14,794 bases of DNA from Marinosulfonomonas sp. PRT-SC04 (GTDB taxonomy: Bacteria > Pseudomonadota > Alphaproteobacteria > Rhodobacterales > Rhodobacteraceae): contig JPUR01000268.1 in NCBI GenBank assembly GCA_001321835.1, positions 1 through 14,794 on the forward strand. Reading direction: 5' to 3'. This document shows positions 7,247 through 14,743 of the stretch, piece after piece (positions within the stretch are counted from its first letter, which is position 1; the number at the start of each line of letters is the position of its first letter). Both the position numbers and the translations under genes were made by a program. Under the pieces are notes generated by a model that was not told where the DNA came from, did not search any database, and saw only the letters and a program-made list of their open reading frames with translations.

Positions 7247-7484
7247 TCCATTCCCAACCGGCCCAAAATACTGGGCCTTCAGTCCTTTCTATTCATCAAT
7301 GCGTCAAAGAAAAAGCTGTTTTGAAAAACCTGTGCCCGCCATGTCTTAAACTTTAACGCTCCCTACCCCCCGTTGAACGGCTATTCGCAGAAGCGAATGC
7401 ACAGAAGACAGGCCCGCCCCAAGCACCCTACCGATCCAAAAAAGAATCCTGCGCTTCAAGACCAGAAATGTCGGGTTAACAAAC
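7247..7484. other. Gene-free spacer between cmk and efp with several dyads
   Basis: No coding sequence is supported here. Seen directly: GGCCCA / TGGGCC around a 6-base loop at 7260-7277, only 13 bases upstream of the first cmk ATG; the odd palindrome CCGTTGAACGG at 7370-7380; and, just after it, ATTCGC-AGAA-GCGAAT at 7383-7398. Any of these could be an operator or an RNA hairpin. None has a T run that would make it a classic terminator, and no convincing cmk promoter stands out. Confidence 0.4.
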
Positions 7485-7518
7485 CATGACAGCCCCGTCC
7501 GCAAACAGGGCTGTCATG
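7485..7518 (-). terminator. Probable terminator of efp
   Basis: A perfect 11-bp inverted repeat, CATGACAGCCC / GGGCTGTCATG with a 12-base loop, lies 39 bases past the efp stop. On the minus strand it is followed by GTTTGTTAACC, only a modest T run. Position and stem strength favour a transcription terminator for efp. Confidence 0.65.
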
Positions 7519-7557
7519 TTGCATAATCTTTTAATCAAAGTACGGCGACAATTTATC

Positions 7558-8121
7558 CTAGGCGCGCTCGGAATATTCCATCGAGATCGTATCGACGACA
7601 ATATCCTCGTCCTGACCGATGAAGGGCGGCACCATCACCTTAATTCCGTTCTCCAAAATCGCCGGTTTGAACGATTTGGCAGCGGTCTGCCCCTTCACCA
7701 CAGGTTCGGTTTCAACCACTTTGCAGGTGACTTTTTGCGGCAGGGTTGCGCTCAGCGCTTCGTCGTCGTGATACTCGATCACCGCCATCATACCGTCTTG
7801 CAGGAACGGGCGACGATCACCCAGAATATCTACGGGCATTTCAATTTGCTCGTAGGTTTCCATGTCCATGAAAACCAGCATCCCATTGGATTCATAAAGA
7901 AATTGCTGGTCTTTCTGCTCCAAGCGCACCTGCTCAACCTTATCGGCAGCGCGAAAACGCTCGTTCAACTTCGAGCCATTGCGCAGGTTTTTCATTTCCA
8001 CCTGTGCAAATGCGCCCCCCTTGCCGGGCTTCACATGGCTGACTTTTACAGCCACCCAAAGAGAGTTGTTATGCTCCAGCACGTTTCCGGGGCGAATTTC
8101 ATTTCCGTGAATTTTGGGCAT
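7558..8121 (-). CDS. efp: Elongation factor P
   Basis: EF-P binds between the ribosomal P and E sites and relieves stalling at polyproline stretches. The 187 residues have the three-domain beta-barrel layout. The N-terminal KOW-like domain carries the tip loop K-P-G-K-G-G-A-F, with K34 at the position that is beta-lysylated by EpmA/EpmB in E. coli. The central OB domain includes the segment [16 protein letters not shown], and the C-terminal OB domain contains [20 protein letters not shown]. The P-G-K-G-G loop with Lys argues for the lysylated rather than the rhamnosylated (Arg) class; the modifying enzymes are not in the window. The Shine-Dalgarno sequence ahead of the ATG is weak. The gene is transcribed away from the small plus-strand gene at 8331. 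Confidence 0.97.
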   Translation of the reverse strand: MPKIHGNEIRPGNVLEHNNSLWVAVKVSHVKPGKGGAFAQVEMKNLRNGSKLNERFRAADKVEQVRLEQKDQQFLYESNGMLVFMDMETYEQIEMPVDILGDRRPFLQDGMMAVIEYHDDEALSATLPQKVTCKVVETEPVVKGQTAAKSFKPAILENGIKVMVPPFIGQDEDIVVDTISMEYSERA

Positions 8122-8163
8122 ATATCAAAACCAGTGCAAAAGGTTGAAGGAATTCTGAACGTA

Positions 8164-8192
8164 CCTATATATTAATGGTCCTATAGGGGCAA
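8164..8192 (-). promoter_or_regulatory. Candidate promoter for efp
   Basis: The minus strand shows TTGCCC (8187-8192), a 17-base spacer and TATAGG (8164-8169), about 42 bases ahead of the efp ATG. The same -35 hexamer and a near-identical -10 occur upstream of rpsA. The assignment is by pattern only, and a nearby TTGTCT/TTAATA pairing is possible. Confidence 0.4.
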
Positions 8193-8330
8193 GACAACTA
8201 CATGTAGGGTTCGGGCGGTAGAGCTATGCGCGTGACGCATGGCAGACATGCAAAACTAGGGTAGCCGAATCGATCACGATAGGTCATAAAGAACGCCACG
8301 CCTAAAAGAACAAGTGCGAAAGGAACAGTG

Positions 8331-8642
8331 ATGCGAGATTTTGTTGACGGCACAGCATTCAACCACGAACAAGGCAACCGGTCGCGCAAGCTTTTTGCTG
8401 CCGTTGTGTTGGCAGCGCTCGATGACGCAATTGCCGATGATAAAAAATACGGCAATGGCCCTGAGCAAATAGCCCGCTGGGCGCGCTCTCGCGATGGCCG
8501 CGAAGTTCTGTCCTGCGCAGGCATCGACCCCAATGAGCGGGTTGTCAAAGGCCTGATGGAATTTGTCGACAAAGGTGTGCGCACCTCGGTTGCGCTGTCT
8601 CGTGAGGAATCCGAGCGTCGCCAACAGGCAGAAGCCGCCTAA
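8331..8642 (+). CDS. Conserved small protein of unknown function (DUF6280-like)
   Basis: This 103-residue soluble protein begins M-R-D-F-V-D-G-T-A-F-N-H-E-Q-G-N-R-S-R-K-L-F-A-A-V-V. It continues with A-L-D-D-A-I-A-D-D-K-K-Y-G-N-G-P-E-Q-I-A-R-W-A-R-S-R-D-G-R-E-V-L, has a single Cys in the segment LSCAGIDPNERVV, and ends in a charged helix. I recall near-identical proteins throughout Rhodobacteraceae, labelled as a domain of unknown function (DUF6280, from memory); no activity is known to me. It has no signal peptide or membrane segment. A GTG directly precedes the ATG, but AGGA at 8321-8324 is spaced best for the ATG at 8331. It stands alone, divergent from efp and ahead of cobQ, with its own terminator. 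The G-P-E-Q-I-A-R-W-A segment looks helical, but I see no definite DNA-binding motif. Confidence 0.88.
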   Translation: MRDFVDGTAFNHEQGNRSRKLFAAVVLAALDDAIADDKKYGNGPEQIARWARSRDGREVLSCAGIDPNERVVKGLMEFVDKGVRTSVALSREESERRQQAEAA

Positions 8643-8663
8643 ACAACGCCACTATCGAATTTT

Positions 8664-8693
8664 AATAACGCGTCCTTCATTGGGCGCGTTATT
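8664..8693 (+). terminator. Probable terminator after the small conserved gene
   Basis: A 9-bp perfect stem AATAACGCG / CGCGTTATT with a 12-base loop begins 21 bases after the stop at 8642 and is followed by TCTTGG. The stem is AT-rich at its base and the T run is short, so termination may be partial. It lies between this gene and cobQ. Confidence 0.6.
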
Positions 8694-8762
8694 TCTTGGA
8701 TTGCTCAGCGCTTCTAGGCAAACTGGGTTGTATCTTGCCCTCAGCATCGGGATAACAGGGCA

Positions 8763-10208
8763 ATGACAAAATCACTTATGATACAGGGCACAGGCTCGAA
8801 TGTCGGTAAATCGATACTGGTTGCGGGACTTGCCCGCGCCTATTTGCGCCGTGGCCTGACTGTGCGCCCGTTCAAACCACAGAACATGTCCAACAATGCT
8901 GCCGTCACCTGTGATGGTGGCGAAATTGGCCGCGCCCAAGCCTTGCAGGCCCGCGCCGCCGGGGTCGAACCGACCACCGATATGAACCCGGTCCTGCTGA
9001 AACCCGAAAGCGATATCGGCGCACAAGTTGTGGTTCACGGCCAACGCGTCGCCACCTTGAAGGCCCGCGATTATACCGCGATGAAAGCCAGTTTAATGCC
9101 TGCGGTTTTAGAAAGCTTTAACCGGCTGTCACGCGGCGTTGATTTGGTGCTGATCGAGGGCGCCGGCAGCCCGGCCGAGATCAACCTGCGGGCTGGCGAC
9201 ATCGCCAATATGGGCTTTGCCGAGGCTGCAAATGTGCCGGTAGTGCTGGTCGGCGACATTGATCGTGGCGGGGTGATTGCTCAACTGGTCGGCACCCATG
9301 TGGTTTTAGCAGAACCGGATCGCGCTCGCATCAAAGGCTTTATCGTCAACAAGTTTCGCGGCGATGTCAGCCTGTTTGACGATGGCGTTACCGAAATTAT
9401 CAACCGCACTGGCTGGACCAACATCGGGGTGTTGCCGTGGTTTGCGGATGCGTGGCGTTTGCCCGCCGAAGACGTGATGGACATCGCCTCCACCCGTGGC
9501 GGTAACTTCAAAATCGCAGTGCCGCGCCTGTCTCGGATCGCCAATTTCGATGATCTGGACCCGCTGGCCGCAGAGCCCGATGTCAGTGTTGAAATCATTG
9601 AAGCGGGCCGACCGTTACCAGGCGACGCTGATCTGATTTTGATCCCCGGTAGCAAATCCACCATCGCCGATCTGGCCTATTTTCGCGAACAGGGCTGGGA
9701 TATTGATCTTGCCGCCCATGTAAGGCGCGGCGGCCATGTGTTGGGGCTGTGCGGTGGCTATCAAATGCTCGGCAAACAGATCATTGATACGGACGGGATC
9801 GAGGGGCGGGCTGGCAGTTATCAAGGGCTGGGTCTGCTGGATGTGGTGACGGTTATGTCACCGCAAAAACGGCTAGAAACGTCCACGGCCATCTATCTGC
9901 CGACCGGTGATCCGGTGCGCGGTTATGAAATTCACATCGGCAACACCGAGGGGCCTGATTGCGCCCGCGCATGGCTTGATCTGGGTGATCGGCTTGATGG
10001 CGCGGCCAGTGCCGATGGGCGCGTGATGGGCTGTTATATGCACGGGCTGTTCACGTCTGATGCGTTTCGCGCCAGTTATTTGTCAGGGCTTGGTGGCACG
10101 GCTGGCAATGCGGGTTATGACGATACGGTCGAGGCAACGATGGATGCGCTGGCCGATCATCTTGAGCGCCATCTTGATCTGGATGCGTTGCTGGAATTGG
10201 CAGAGTAA
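8763..10208 (+). CDS. cobQ: Cobyric acid synthase (glutamine-hydrolysing)
   Basis: CobQ (CbiP) makes the four ATP-dependent amidations at side chains b, d, e and g of adenosylcobyrinic acid a,c-diamide in vitamin B12 synthesis, using glutamine as the ammonia source. The 481 residues fit the family. The N-terminal dethiobiotin-synthetase-like ATPase domain carries GTGSNVGKS at 10-18, KPQNMSNN at 38-45 and VGDIDRGG at 163-170. The C-terminal class I glutaminase domain has the nucleophile C330 in [13 protein letters not shown] and its His at H427 in GCYMHGLF. The partner YEIHIGNT segment lies at 388-395. The gene stands apart from other cob genes in this window. I see no cobalamin riboswitch signature in the 69 bases between the upstream hairpin and the ATG. 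The Shine-Dalgarno (AGGG, 3 bases from the ATG) is short-spaced. Confidence 0.97.
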   Translation: MTKSLMIQGTGSNVGKSILVAGLARAYLRRGLTVRPFKPQNMSNNAAVTCDGGEIGRAQALQARAAGVEPTTDMNPVLLKPESDIGAQVVVHGQRVATLKARDYTAMKASLMPAVLESFNRLSRGVDLVLIEGAGSPAEINLRAGDIANMGFAEAANVPVVLVGDIDRGGVIAQLVGTHVVLAEPDRARIKGFIVNKFRGDVSLFDDGVTEIINRTGWTNIGVLPWFADAWRLPAEDVMDIASTRGGNFKIAVPRLSRIANFDDLDPLAAEPDVSVEIIEAGRPLPGDADLILIPGSKSTIADLAYFREQGWDIDLAAHVRRGGHVLGLCGGYQMLGKQIIDTDGIEGRAGSYQGLGLLDVVTVMSPQKRLETSTAIYLPTGDPVRGYEIHIGNTEGPDCARAWLDLGDRLDGAASADGRVMGCYMHGLFTSDAFRASYLSGLGGTAGNAGYDDTVEATMDALADHLERHLDLDALLELAE

Positions 10209-10279
10209 CCACAGCAATTGAGGCCCTGAACGGGATTTTCACACCGGAATAAGGCGGGGCTGTTTGGCCGGAAGTCTTG

Positions 10280-11083
10280 TTAGTCGAAGTCTTGGGAGGC
10301 AAGCACGCGGTTGATCTCGCGGCGTACCAGCTTTCGCACGTAGCGGGTGATCCGCTCGCCCAGCGCGCCCTGCAATTCTTGACGCACAATATCGCTGACC
10401 ATATCGCGAAGGGTCTCTTCGTCGATCACCGATTCGCTGTCCCCAAACAGATCGGGGTCTTCATCGGCGGCATCCGAAACCTCAACAGCGGCCTCAACAT
10501 CCAGATCTTTGGCAGAGCCGTCGATCCAGTCCTGAACCGGCTCTGACATCATTTCTTCAGCGTCGGCATCTTCCTCAAAATCGCTGCCATCGGGCTCCCA
10601 CTCGCCGTCTTGCTGGCCAATGGTGGCCTCCAGTTCGGCGATGGTGTCTTCAAGCGGGGATGTGGTCTCGTCAAAAGAGGGCGCGTCCCGAAGCAGAGCG
10701 TTAGGGTCATGCCAAAATTCGGTGTTTACCGCCTCGACGCTCGGCTTAAATTCGGCCTCGACGTCATCACAGCCTTCAGCATCATGCTCTTCGGCAGGCT
10801 GTTCACTATGATGGAACTCAATAGGTGCAGCTTCAGCGGCTTCGGGCTGGGCTGGCTCATCGGCAGTATCCGGCTCAACATCAGCCGCATCAACGGCTTC
10901 CGACGGCGTCTCGATTGGCTTCGAAACCCGAAAATCCGCGGTTAGAATCAGCTTGCCCGTAGGTGCTTCAACAACAGGGCCGGTGACCGCTGCGGTTTGC
11001 GTGGCCGCGACATCATTGGACACAAGCCGCCGGATAGACGACAGCACGTCCTCGATTTCAACATTGGATACTGGTTCAGACAT
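10280..11083 (-). CDS. Acidic PopZ-like (DUF2497-like) protein, candidate polar organiser
   Basis: The 267-residue protein has three parts. A short N-terminal helix (S-N-V-E-I-E-D-V-L-S-S-I-R-R-L-V, residues 6-21) resembles the PopZ N-terminal motif E-x-I-L-x-S-I-R-R. A long acidic, Ala/Glu/Asp/Pro-rich middle (about 30-215) looks disordered. The C-terminal region (about 220-262) has E-T-L-R-D-M-V-S-D-I-V-R-Q-E-L-Q and R-K-L-V-R-R-E-I-N-R-V, again like the PopZ oligomerisation end. In Caulobacter, PopZ forms a polar microdomain that anchors the ParB-parS centromere. From memory, the Caulobacter gene lies beside an rsaF/tolC gene, and here tolC is 71 bases upstream, which supports the match. 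The middle part is unusually long and acidic. No activity is proven; an unrelated acidic scaffold with a similar SIRR motif remains possible. It converges with cobQ. Confidence 0.65.
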   Translation of the reverse strand: MSEPVSNVEIEDVLSSIRRLVSNDVAATQTAAVTGPVVEAPTGKLILTADFRVSKPIETPSEAVDAADVEPDTADEPAQPEAAEAAPIEFHHSEQPAEEHDAEGCDDVEAEFKPSVEAVNTEFWHDPNALLRDAPSFDETTSPLEDTIAELEATIGQQDGEWEPDGSDFEEDADAEEMMSEPVQDWIDGSAKDLDVEAAVEVSDAADEDPDLFGDSESVIDEETLRDMVSDIVRQELQGALGERITRYVRKLVRREINRVLASQDFD

Positions 11084-11154
11084 AGAGATTCCCGATATAG
11101 CCTCGCCTCAACGATAACGCCAAGCTTAGCGCCACACAACAGAAAGGATCAATT

Positions 11155-12522
11155 CTATTGTTTTCCCAAAGCCCGCAACACACGGTCTAGGCTTTTGCCC
11201 TGTGTGCTGTCGGCTGGCGCGCCGCTCACAGCGTTATAATACGCGGCCGGATCATAGGTTCTGATGCCCAGTTTCAGATGATCAACCGTCAACAGCCCCA
11301 TCGAGGACAGCACCGTATAGGTCGCGATATATTGATCGGTGATTGAGGAAATCCGGTTGGCTTCGGCGTCCAGCAGCTCCTGTTCGGCGTTCAGCACATC
11401 AAGCGTGGTACGTGCCCCCAGAGTTGCCTCTTCCTTTACGCCGCGAAACGCAACGCGGGCCGCACGGATTTGGCGATTGCTGGCGACCAATGTGGCACGC
11501 GACACGGCCAGCCTCGACCAAGCATTGCCAACCCCCTGCGCAACATCATGGCGAATGATATGCAAACCGGCCCGCACCGCATCGCGCCGTGCAATGGCCT
11601 GACGGTGCAGCGAGCTTAACTTGCCGCCCTGATAGATCACACCTTTCAGTTCAAGCCCGAGGCTGGCGCTATCGACGCCGAAATTATTCTGGTTGGCTCG
11701 CCCCGTAAGAGACAACTGCGGCTTCATTCCGGCCCGCGCCCGCTGCACACCGATTTCGGCGGCGGCAATATCATGCTGCACCTTCTTCATTGCCGGGTGC
11801 GTCGTATACGCAATCGCCCGCGCTGATTCGAGTGAGCGAGCGGTTGCCGGCGCTTTCGGAGCCGCCCGCAATGATTTGGGATAAGATCCGACGGCAACGC
11901 GGTATTCTTCACCCGCCCGATCCCGATTGCCTTTGGCCGCAGCCAGATTGGCACGGGCCAGCGCCAGACGCGATTCGGCCAGTGCCACGTCGGTGCGGGT
12001 GACTTCGCCAACCTCAAAGCGGTCTTTGGCGGCGCGCAATTGTTCCGCAATCAGGCGTACATTGTTCTGGCGCAACGCCACAAATTCGTTTTCGCGGCGC
12101 ACGTTCATGTAGGCTGTCACCGCACGTAAAAGCACCGATTGCTCGACATTAATCAGCGCTTCTCGGGTCGCCAGTACGGCTTCTTTGGCCCCGTCAATCG
12201 CCAGTTTCGTGCCACCACCATCAAGCAGCAGCAAGCTGGCTTGCAAGCCGAAATTTCTGGTCAGATGATCACTGCCAGCCCCCATCGTGCTTGAGTAGGT
12301 TGAATTTGCGTAATAGCTCACAACAGGGCGCAGTGTCGCCACCGCTTGGGCAACATCCTCATCCGCCGCCCGCAACAGGGCGCGATTTTGCTCCAGCAGG
12401 CCTGAATGTTTGTAAGCCTTGATCAGTGTATCGGTCAGGGTGTCTGACCACGCCATACCCGAAGTTGCAATTGTGAGGGCTGCAACAGCCGCCATCAGTA
12501 CCGGTTTCAATCTAGTGCCCAC
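11155..12522 (-). CDS. tolC: TolC-family outer membrane efflux/secretion channel
   Basis: TolC-type proteins form trimeric outer-membrane beta barrels with a long periplasmic alpha barrel, serving type I secretion and drug efflux. The 455 residues begin with a signal peptide (M-G-T-R-L-K-P-V-L-M-A-A-V-A-A-L-T-I, cleavage likely around residue 23-27). The usual internal duplication follows: long helices with V-A-L-A-E-S-R-L-A-L-A-R-A-N-L-A-A in the first half and T-L-D-V-L-N-A-E-Q-E-L-L-D-A-E-A-N-R-I-S in the second. A Y-Y-A-N-S-T-Y-S-S strand segment in the first half and A-S-L-G-L-E-L-K-G-V-I-Y-Q-G-G in the second belong to the barrel portions. The start is GTG, with GAGGG seven bases upstream. 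The partner ABC transporter and adaptor are not in the window. It lies 59 bases after the methyltransferase-like gene and ahead of the PopZ-like gene. Confidence 0.94.
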   Translation of the reverse strand: MGTRLKPVLMAAVAALTIATSGMAWSDTLTDTLIKAYKHSGLLEQNRALLRAADEDVAQAVATLRPVVSYYANSTYSSTMGAGSDHLTRNFGLQASLLLLDGGGTKLAIDGAKEAVLATREALINVEQSVLLRAVTAYMNVRRENEFVALRQNNVRLIAEQLRAAKDRFEVGEVTRTDVALAESRLALARANLAAAKGNRDRAGEEYRVAVGSYPKSLRAAPKAPATARSLESARAIAYTTHPAMKKVQHDIAAAEIGVQRARAGMKPQLSLTGRANQNNFGVDSASLGLELKGVIYQGGKLSSLHRQAIARRDAVRAGLHIIRHDVAQGVGNAWSRLAVSRATLVASNRQIRAARVAFRGVKEEATLGARTTLDVLNAEQELLDAEANRISSITDQYIATYTVLSSMGLLTVDHLKLGIRTYDPAAYYNAVSGAPADSTQGKSLDRVLRALGKQ

Positions 12523-12581
12523 GTCAAACCCTCTTATATTACTAATATTTTATCGCATTTCACCCGATATTGGTGAAGATA

Positions 12582-13235
12582 TTATAAGGAAAATAATTGC
12601 GGGGCTTCAAACCCGTTCAAAACTGGCGCGCTTGCATTGAACGCAAACCGCCACGTCACCTTACCGTCAATTTTATACCCGATCCGCGCCACACCAAGCG
12701 CCTGTTCAGCAAACAGACAGCCAATTCGGCCGCCTTCTTTCAGCTGATCCAGAATTGCGGCGGGCACATGTTCAACGGCCCCCTGCAAAATGATCACATC
12801 ATAAGGGCCGTGCTTAGCAGCCCCCTCGGCGATCACAGCCTCAATGACCGCGGCATTATCAACGCCATTGCCTGACAGGATTTCTTGAGCTTCTTTGGCC
12901 ATGTCGGCGTCTTCCTCAACCGCCACAACCGCCTCGGCCAACCGCGCGATCACCGCGGTTGAGTAGCCCAGCCCACACCCGATATCCAGAACCACCTCGT
13001 CCTGATCAATATCCAGCCCGTCCAAAAGTTTGCCAAATGTACGTGGCTCCAACATCACACGGTTTTCGCCCAGCGCCAGATTTTCGCTGATATAGGCGGC
13101 TTCGCGTTTGCTGTCCGGCACATAGGATTCACGCGGCACTTCCAACATCGCCTGAATCACTGGGAATTTGGTCACATCCTGCGGGCGGATCTGTGTATCG
13201 ACCATCATTGTGCGGCGTGTGGAATAATCGTTCAT
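12582..13235 (-). CDS. Protein-L-isoaspartate O-methyltransferase family protein
   Basis: This is a 217-residue class I SAM-dependent methyltransferase of the PCMT family, whose classic members repair isoaspartyl residues in aged proteins. The N-terminus M-N-D-Y-S-T-R-R-T-M-M-V-D-T-Q-I-R-P matches the family in alphaproteobacteria, so the ATG at 13233-13235 is chosen over an upstream in-frame ATG at 13349 that would add 38 unrelated residues. SAM-binding motif I is VLDIGCGLGYSTAV (82-95), the acidic loop is VAVEED (104-109), motif II is YDVIILQGAVE (145-155) and motif III is LKEGGRIG (165-172). The C-terminal part differs from E. coli Pcm and the Thr/Ser-rich substrate region of classic enzymes is not obvious, so true isoaspartyl repair is inferred only. 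It is probably co-transcribed with tolC. Confidence 0.88.
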   Translation of the reverse strand: MNDYSTRRTMMVDTQIRPQDVTKFPVIQAMLEVPRESYVPDSKREAAYISENLALGENRVMLEPRTFGKLLDGLDIDQDEVVLDIGCGLGYSTAVIARLAEAVVAVEEDADMAKEAQEILSGNGVDNAAVIEAVIAEGAAKHGPYDVIILQGAVEHVPAAILDQLKEGGRIGCLFAEQALGVARIGYKIDGKVTWRFAFNASAPVLNGFEAPQLFSL

Positions 13236-13362
13236 CGCGTAAACCCATTCGTTTAGTTCGGCTAAAACGGTTTTGCCACAGAACCGCAGCCACAGCAACA
13301 CGCACATATCAACAATCCCACTTGCGCGACGAAATGGCATGGGGTACATGACCCTTGGCTTC

Positions 13363-13436
13363 GGCGAGTTGGCGGAGCGGTTACGCAGCGGATTGCAAAT
13401 CCGTGTAGATGAGTTCGACTCTCATACTCGCCTCCA
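13363..13436 (+). tRNA. tRNA-Cys (GCA)
   Basis: The 74-base gene folds as a complete cloverleaf. The acceptor stem GGCGAGT pairs with ACTCGCC. The anticodon stem GCGGA/TCCGT carries loop TTGCAAA with anticodon GCA at 13395-13397. The T-arm is ATGAG-TTCGACT-CTCAT, followed by discriminator T and an encoded CCA at 13434-13436. It resembles E. coli tRNA-Cys closely in the D-arm and anticodon arm. It is divergent from the methyltransferase-like gene and stands next to an integrase, so its 3' half is the probable integration site of the neighbouring mobile element. Confidence 0.98.
13411..13436 (+). other. Inferred attachment site at the 3' end of tRNA-Cys
   Basis: Tyrosine recombinases of integrative elements often use the T-arm and 3' end of a tRNA as core site and rebuild the tRNA on integration. 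Here the T-arm/acceptor end is intact and the integrase ends 69 bases beyond. The matching direct repeat at the far end of the element would lie outside the window, so the core limits are not determined. Confidence 0.4.
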
Positions 13437-13505
13437 AGCCTTTTCAATGGCTTGCCCCGCAGTAAATCCCCTTGAAAAAGGTCTGCCGCACGGCCTACCG
13501 CACAT

Positions 13506-14546
13506 TCATGTTCTGTCCTTGTTCTGTTCGCGGGCCGCATTTGCGACTCGGGCTCGAGCCTTTTGACGTGCTGCTCCAGCATATAGCTGTACCATTTTAT
13601 GTGTTTTATGCCCGGTGATTGCCATAATGAGATCATCCTCGAGCCCTGCGCGCGCCAACTCCGCCGTGGCCGTATAGCGCAACGCGTGGATGTCATAGGC
13701 CTCGGCCCCAATCTTTCGGCGGAGCGTCATCATGCCGTCGGCCGCCCCACGATAAGACCAAGGGCCGGTTCCCGCATGGTTGGTCAGGATGAATACTGAT
13801 CGTCTGGGCGCATTGGCTAGTGCTTGGAGTAGCATCTGTGGCGCAGGTATCCAGAGATTTGTTTTGGTTTTAGCCTGACGGACACTGATTGCCTCCCCAT
13901 CGTAATCAGACCATTTCATCTTAAGGACGTCGCCGATTCTCTGCCCAGTCCCAAGAAGGAGTTCGAAAAGTAGCCTGGTTCGTTGATCGGCAGCTTCGCG
14001 GGCCGCACCTATCAGTTCGTCAGGCCATGGCAATCTTTCTCGTTTTTCATATTTGACCTCAGAAACCCCCTTCGCTCGGTTGCCACCGGTTGGCAACAAG
14101 CCAAAATCGATTGCGCGTTCCATGACGATTTTTAAAATCCGCAGCCGATAGTTCGCCGTGTGCGGGCTTTTCTTGGCCCATGTATCGCGCCATTGAATGA
14201 CATGAAACCGCTCGATGCTCTTCGGCTCAAGATGGCCGATCTTTTCATCTAAAAAGCTGAGATGCTTTCGGTAGTCAGCTTTGGTGCGGGGCGCAAGGCG
14301 CACGAATTCAGGAGACCGTTCATAACGATCAATCACATGCGAAAAAGTGCTGCCATGCACAACCGGAGCTGGGGCGTTGAGCAAGCGCTCACGCTCCTGA
14401 TGCAGCGCAAACGGGATAGGCGCACTCGCTGGAAACTGCGTTTGCATCGTAATTTCGGTGATCTTTGCCCCATACCTCTTTCGGAACAGCAGTTTGCCAT
14501 CGCGTTTTCGACGATGCACGTAAGATGGCAGGTCCCGACCCTTCAC
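13506..14546 (-). CDS. Tyrosine recombinase/phage-type integrase
   Basis: This 346-residue integrase catalyses site-specific insertion and excision of a mobile element. The N-terminal basic arm-type segment (S-Y-V-H-R-R-K-R-D-G-K-L-L-F-R-K-R-Y) is followed by a SAM-like core-binding domain at about 65-155. The catalytic domain has R203 in TGQRIGDVL, Lys in the KTKT hairpin at 227-229, H287 and R290 in DIHALRYTATAELA, H313 in ITGHKTHKMVQLY and the nucleophile Y322. All catalytic residues are present, so the enzyme looks intact. The ATG overlaps the stop of the preceding 66-residue gene as ATGA. Its 3' end faces the tRNA-Cys 3' end, which marks that tRNA as the likely attachment site. It could belong to a prophage or to an integrative island; the rest lies beyond the window. 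Confidence 0.95.
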   Translation of the reverse strand: MKGRDLPSYVHRRKRDGKLLFRKRYGAKITEITMQTQFPASAPIPFALHQERERLLNAPAPVVHGSTFSHVIDRYERSPEFVRLAPRTKADYRKHLSFLDEKIGHLEPKSIERFHVIQWRDTWAKKSPHTANYRLRILKIVMERAIDFGLLPTGGNRAKGVSEVKYEKRERLPWPDELIGAAREAADQRTRLLFELLLGTGQRIGDVLKMKWSDYDGEAISVRQAKTKTNLWIPAPQMLLQALANAPRRSVFILTNHAGTGPWSYRGAADGMMTLRRKIGAEAYDIHALRYTATAELARAGLEDDLIMAITGHKTHKMVQLYAGAARQKARARVANAAREQNKDRT

Positions 14547-14743
14547 TCGCTCATATCCACTAAATCAGCGGGATTTGTTGGCAGTTCGTCGCCAGAGATT
14601 TTGACCTCTATTCCACCATTCGGCAGGATTGTCGCTCGATCAATCTGGCGTCCCAGCTTTTGTTCTAAAGCCATCACATACATCGCAACGCGAGCTGGAG
14701 ATAATATGCGCCTCGTAGGGTTTGGCTTAACATGTGCATTCAT
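14543..14743 (-). CDS. Small protein preceding the integrase, function unknown
   Basis: The 66-residue protein has a basic N-terminus (M-N-A-H-V-K-P-N-P-T-R-R-I-L-S), then R-V-A-M-Y-V-M-A-L-E-Q-K-L-G-R-Q-I-D-R-A-T-I-L-P-N-G-G-I-E-V-K-I and an acidic tail. The helix followed by a P-N-G-G-I-E-V-K-I strand pattern resembles, from memory, small proteins found just upstream of integrases in Rhodobacterales prophages. I know no activity for them; an excisionase-like role is possible by position only. It overlaps the integrase start (ATGA) and also the stop of the ORF before it, so all three are translationally coupled. Confidence 0.75.
   Translation of the reverse strand: MNAHVKPNPTRRILSPARVAMYVMALEQKLGRQIDRATILPNGGIEVKISGDELPTNPADLVDMSE

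Noticed and set aside
7486..8175. 229-codon plus-strand ORF opposite efp
   Set aside because: It is antisense to efp across its length and begins inside the efp terminator; its His/Phe/Leu-rich product has no recognisable domain.
8694..8762. Possible cobalamin riboswitch ahead of cobQ
   Set aside because: The gap is short and I see neither the B12-box nor paired elements expected of the class.
10209..10279. Possible bidirectional terminator between cobQ and the PopZ-like gene
   Set aside because: Only short GGCC matches are present, with no stable stem or T run, so I do not claim one.
12540..12575. Hairpin between the methyltransferase-like gene and tolC
   Set aside because: TTCACC/GGTGAA is only six base pairs with no T run, so there is not enough to call a terminator or regulatory site.
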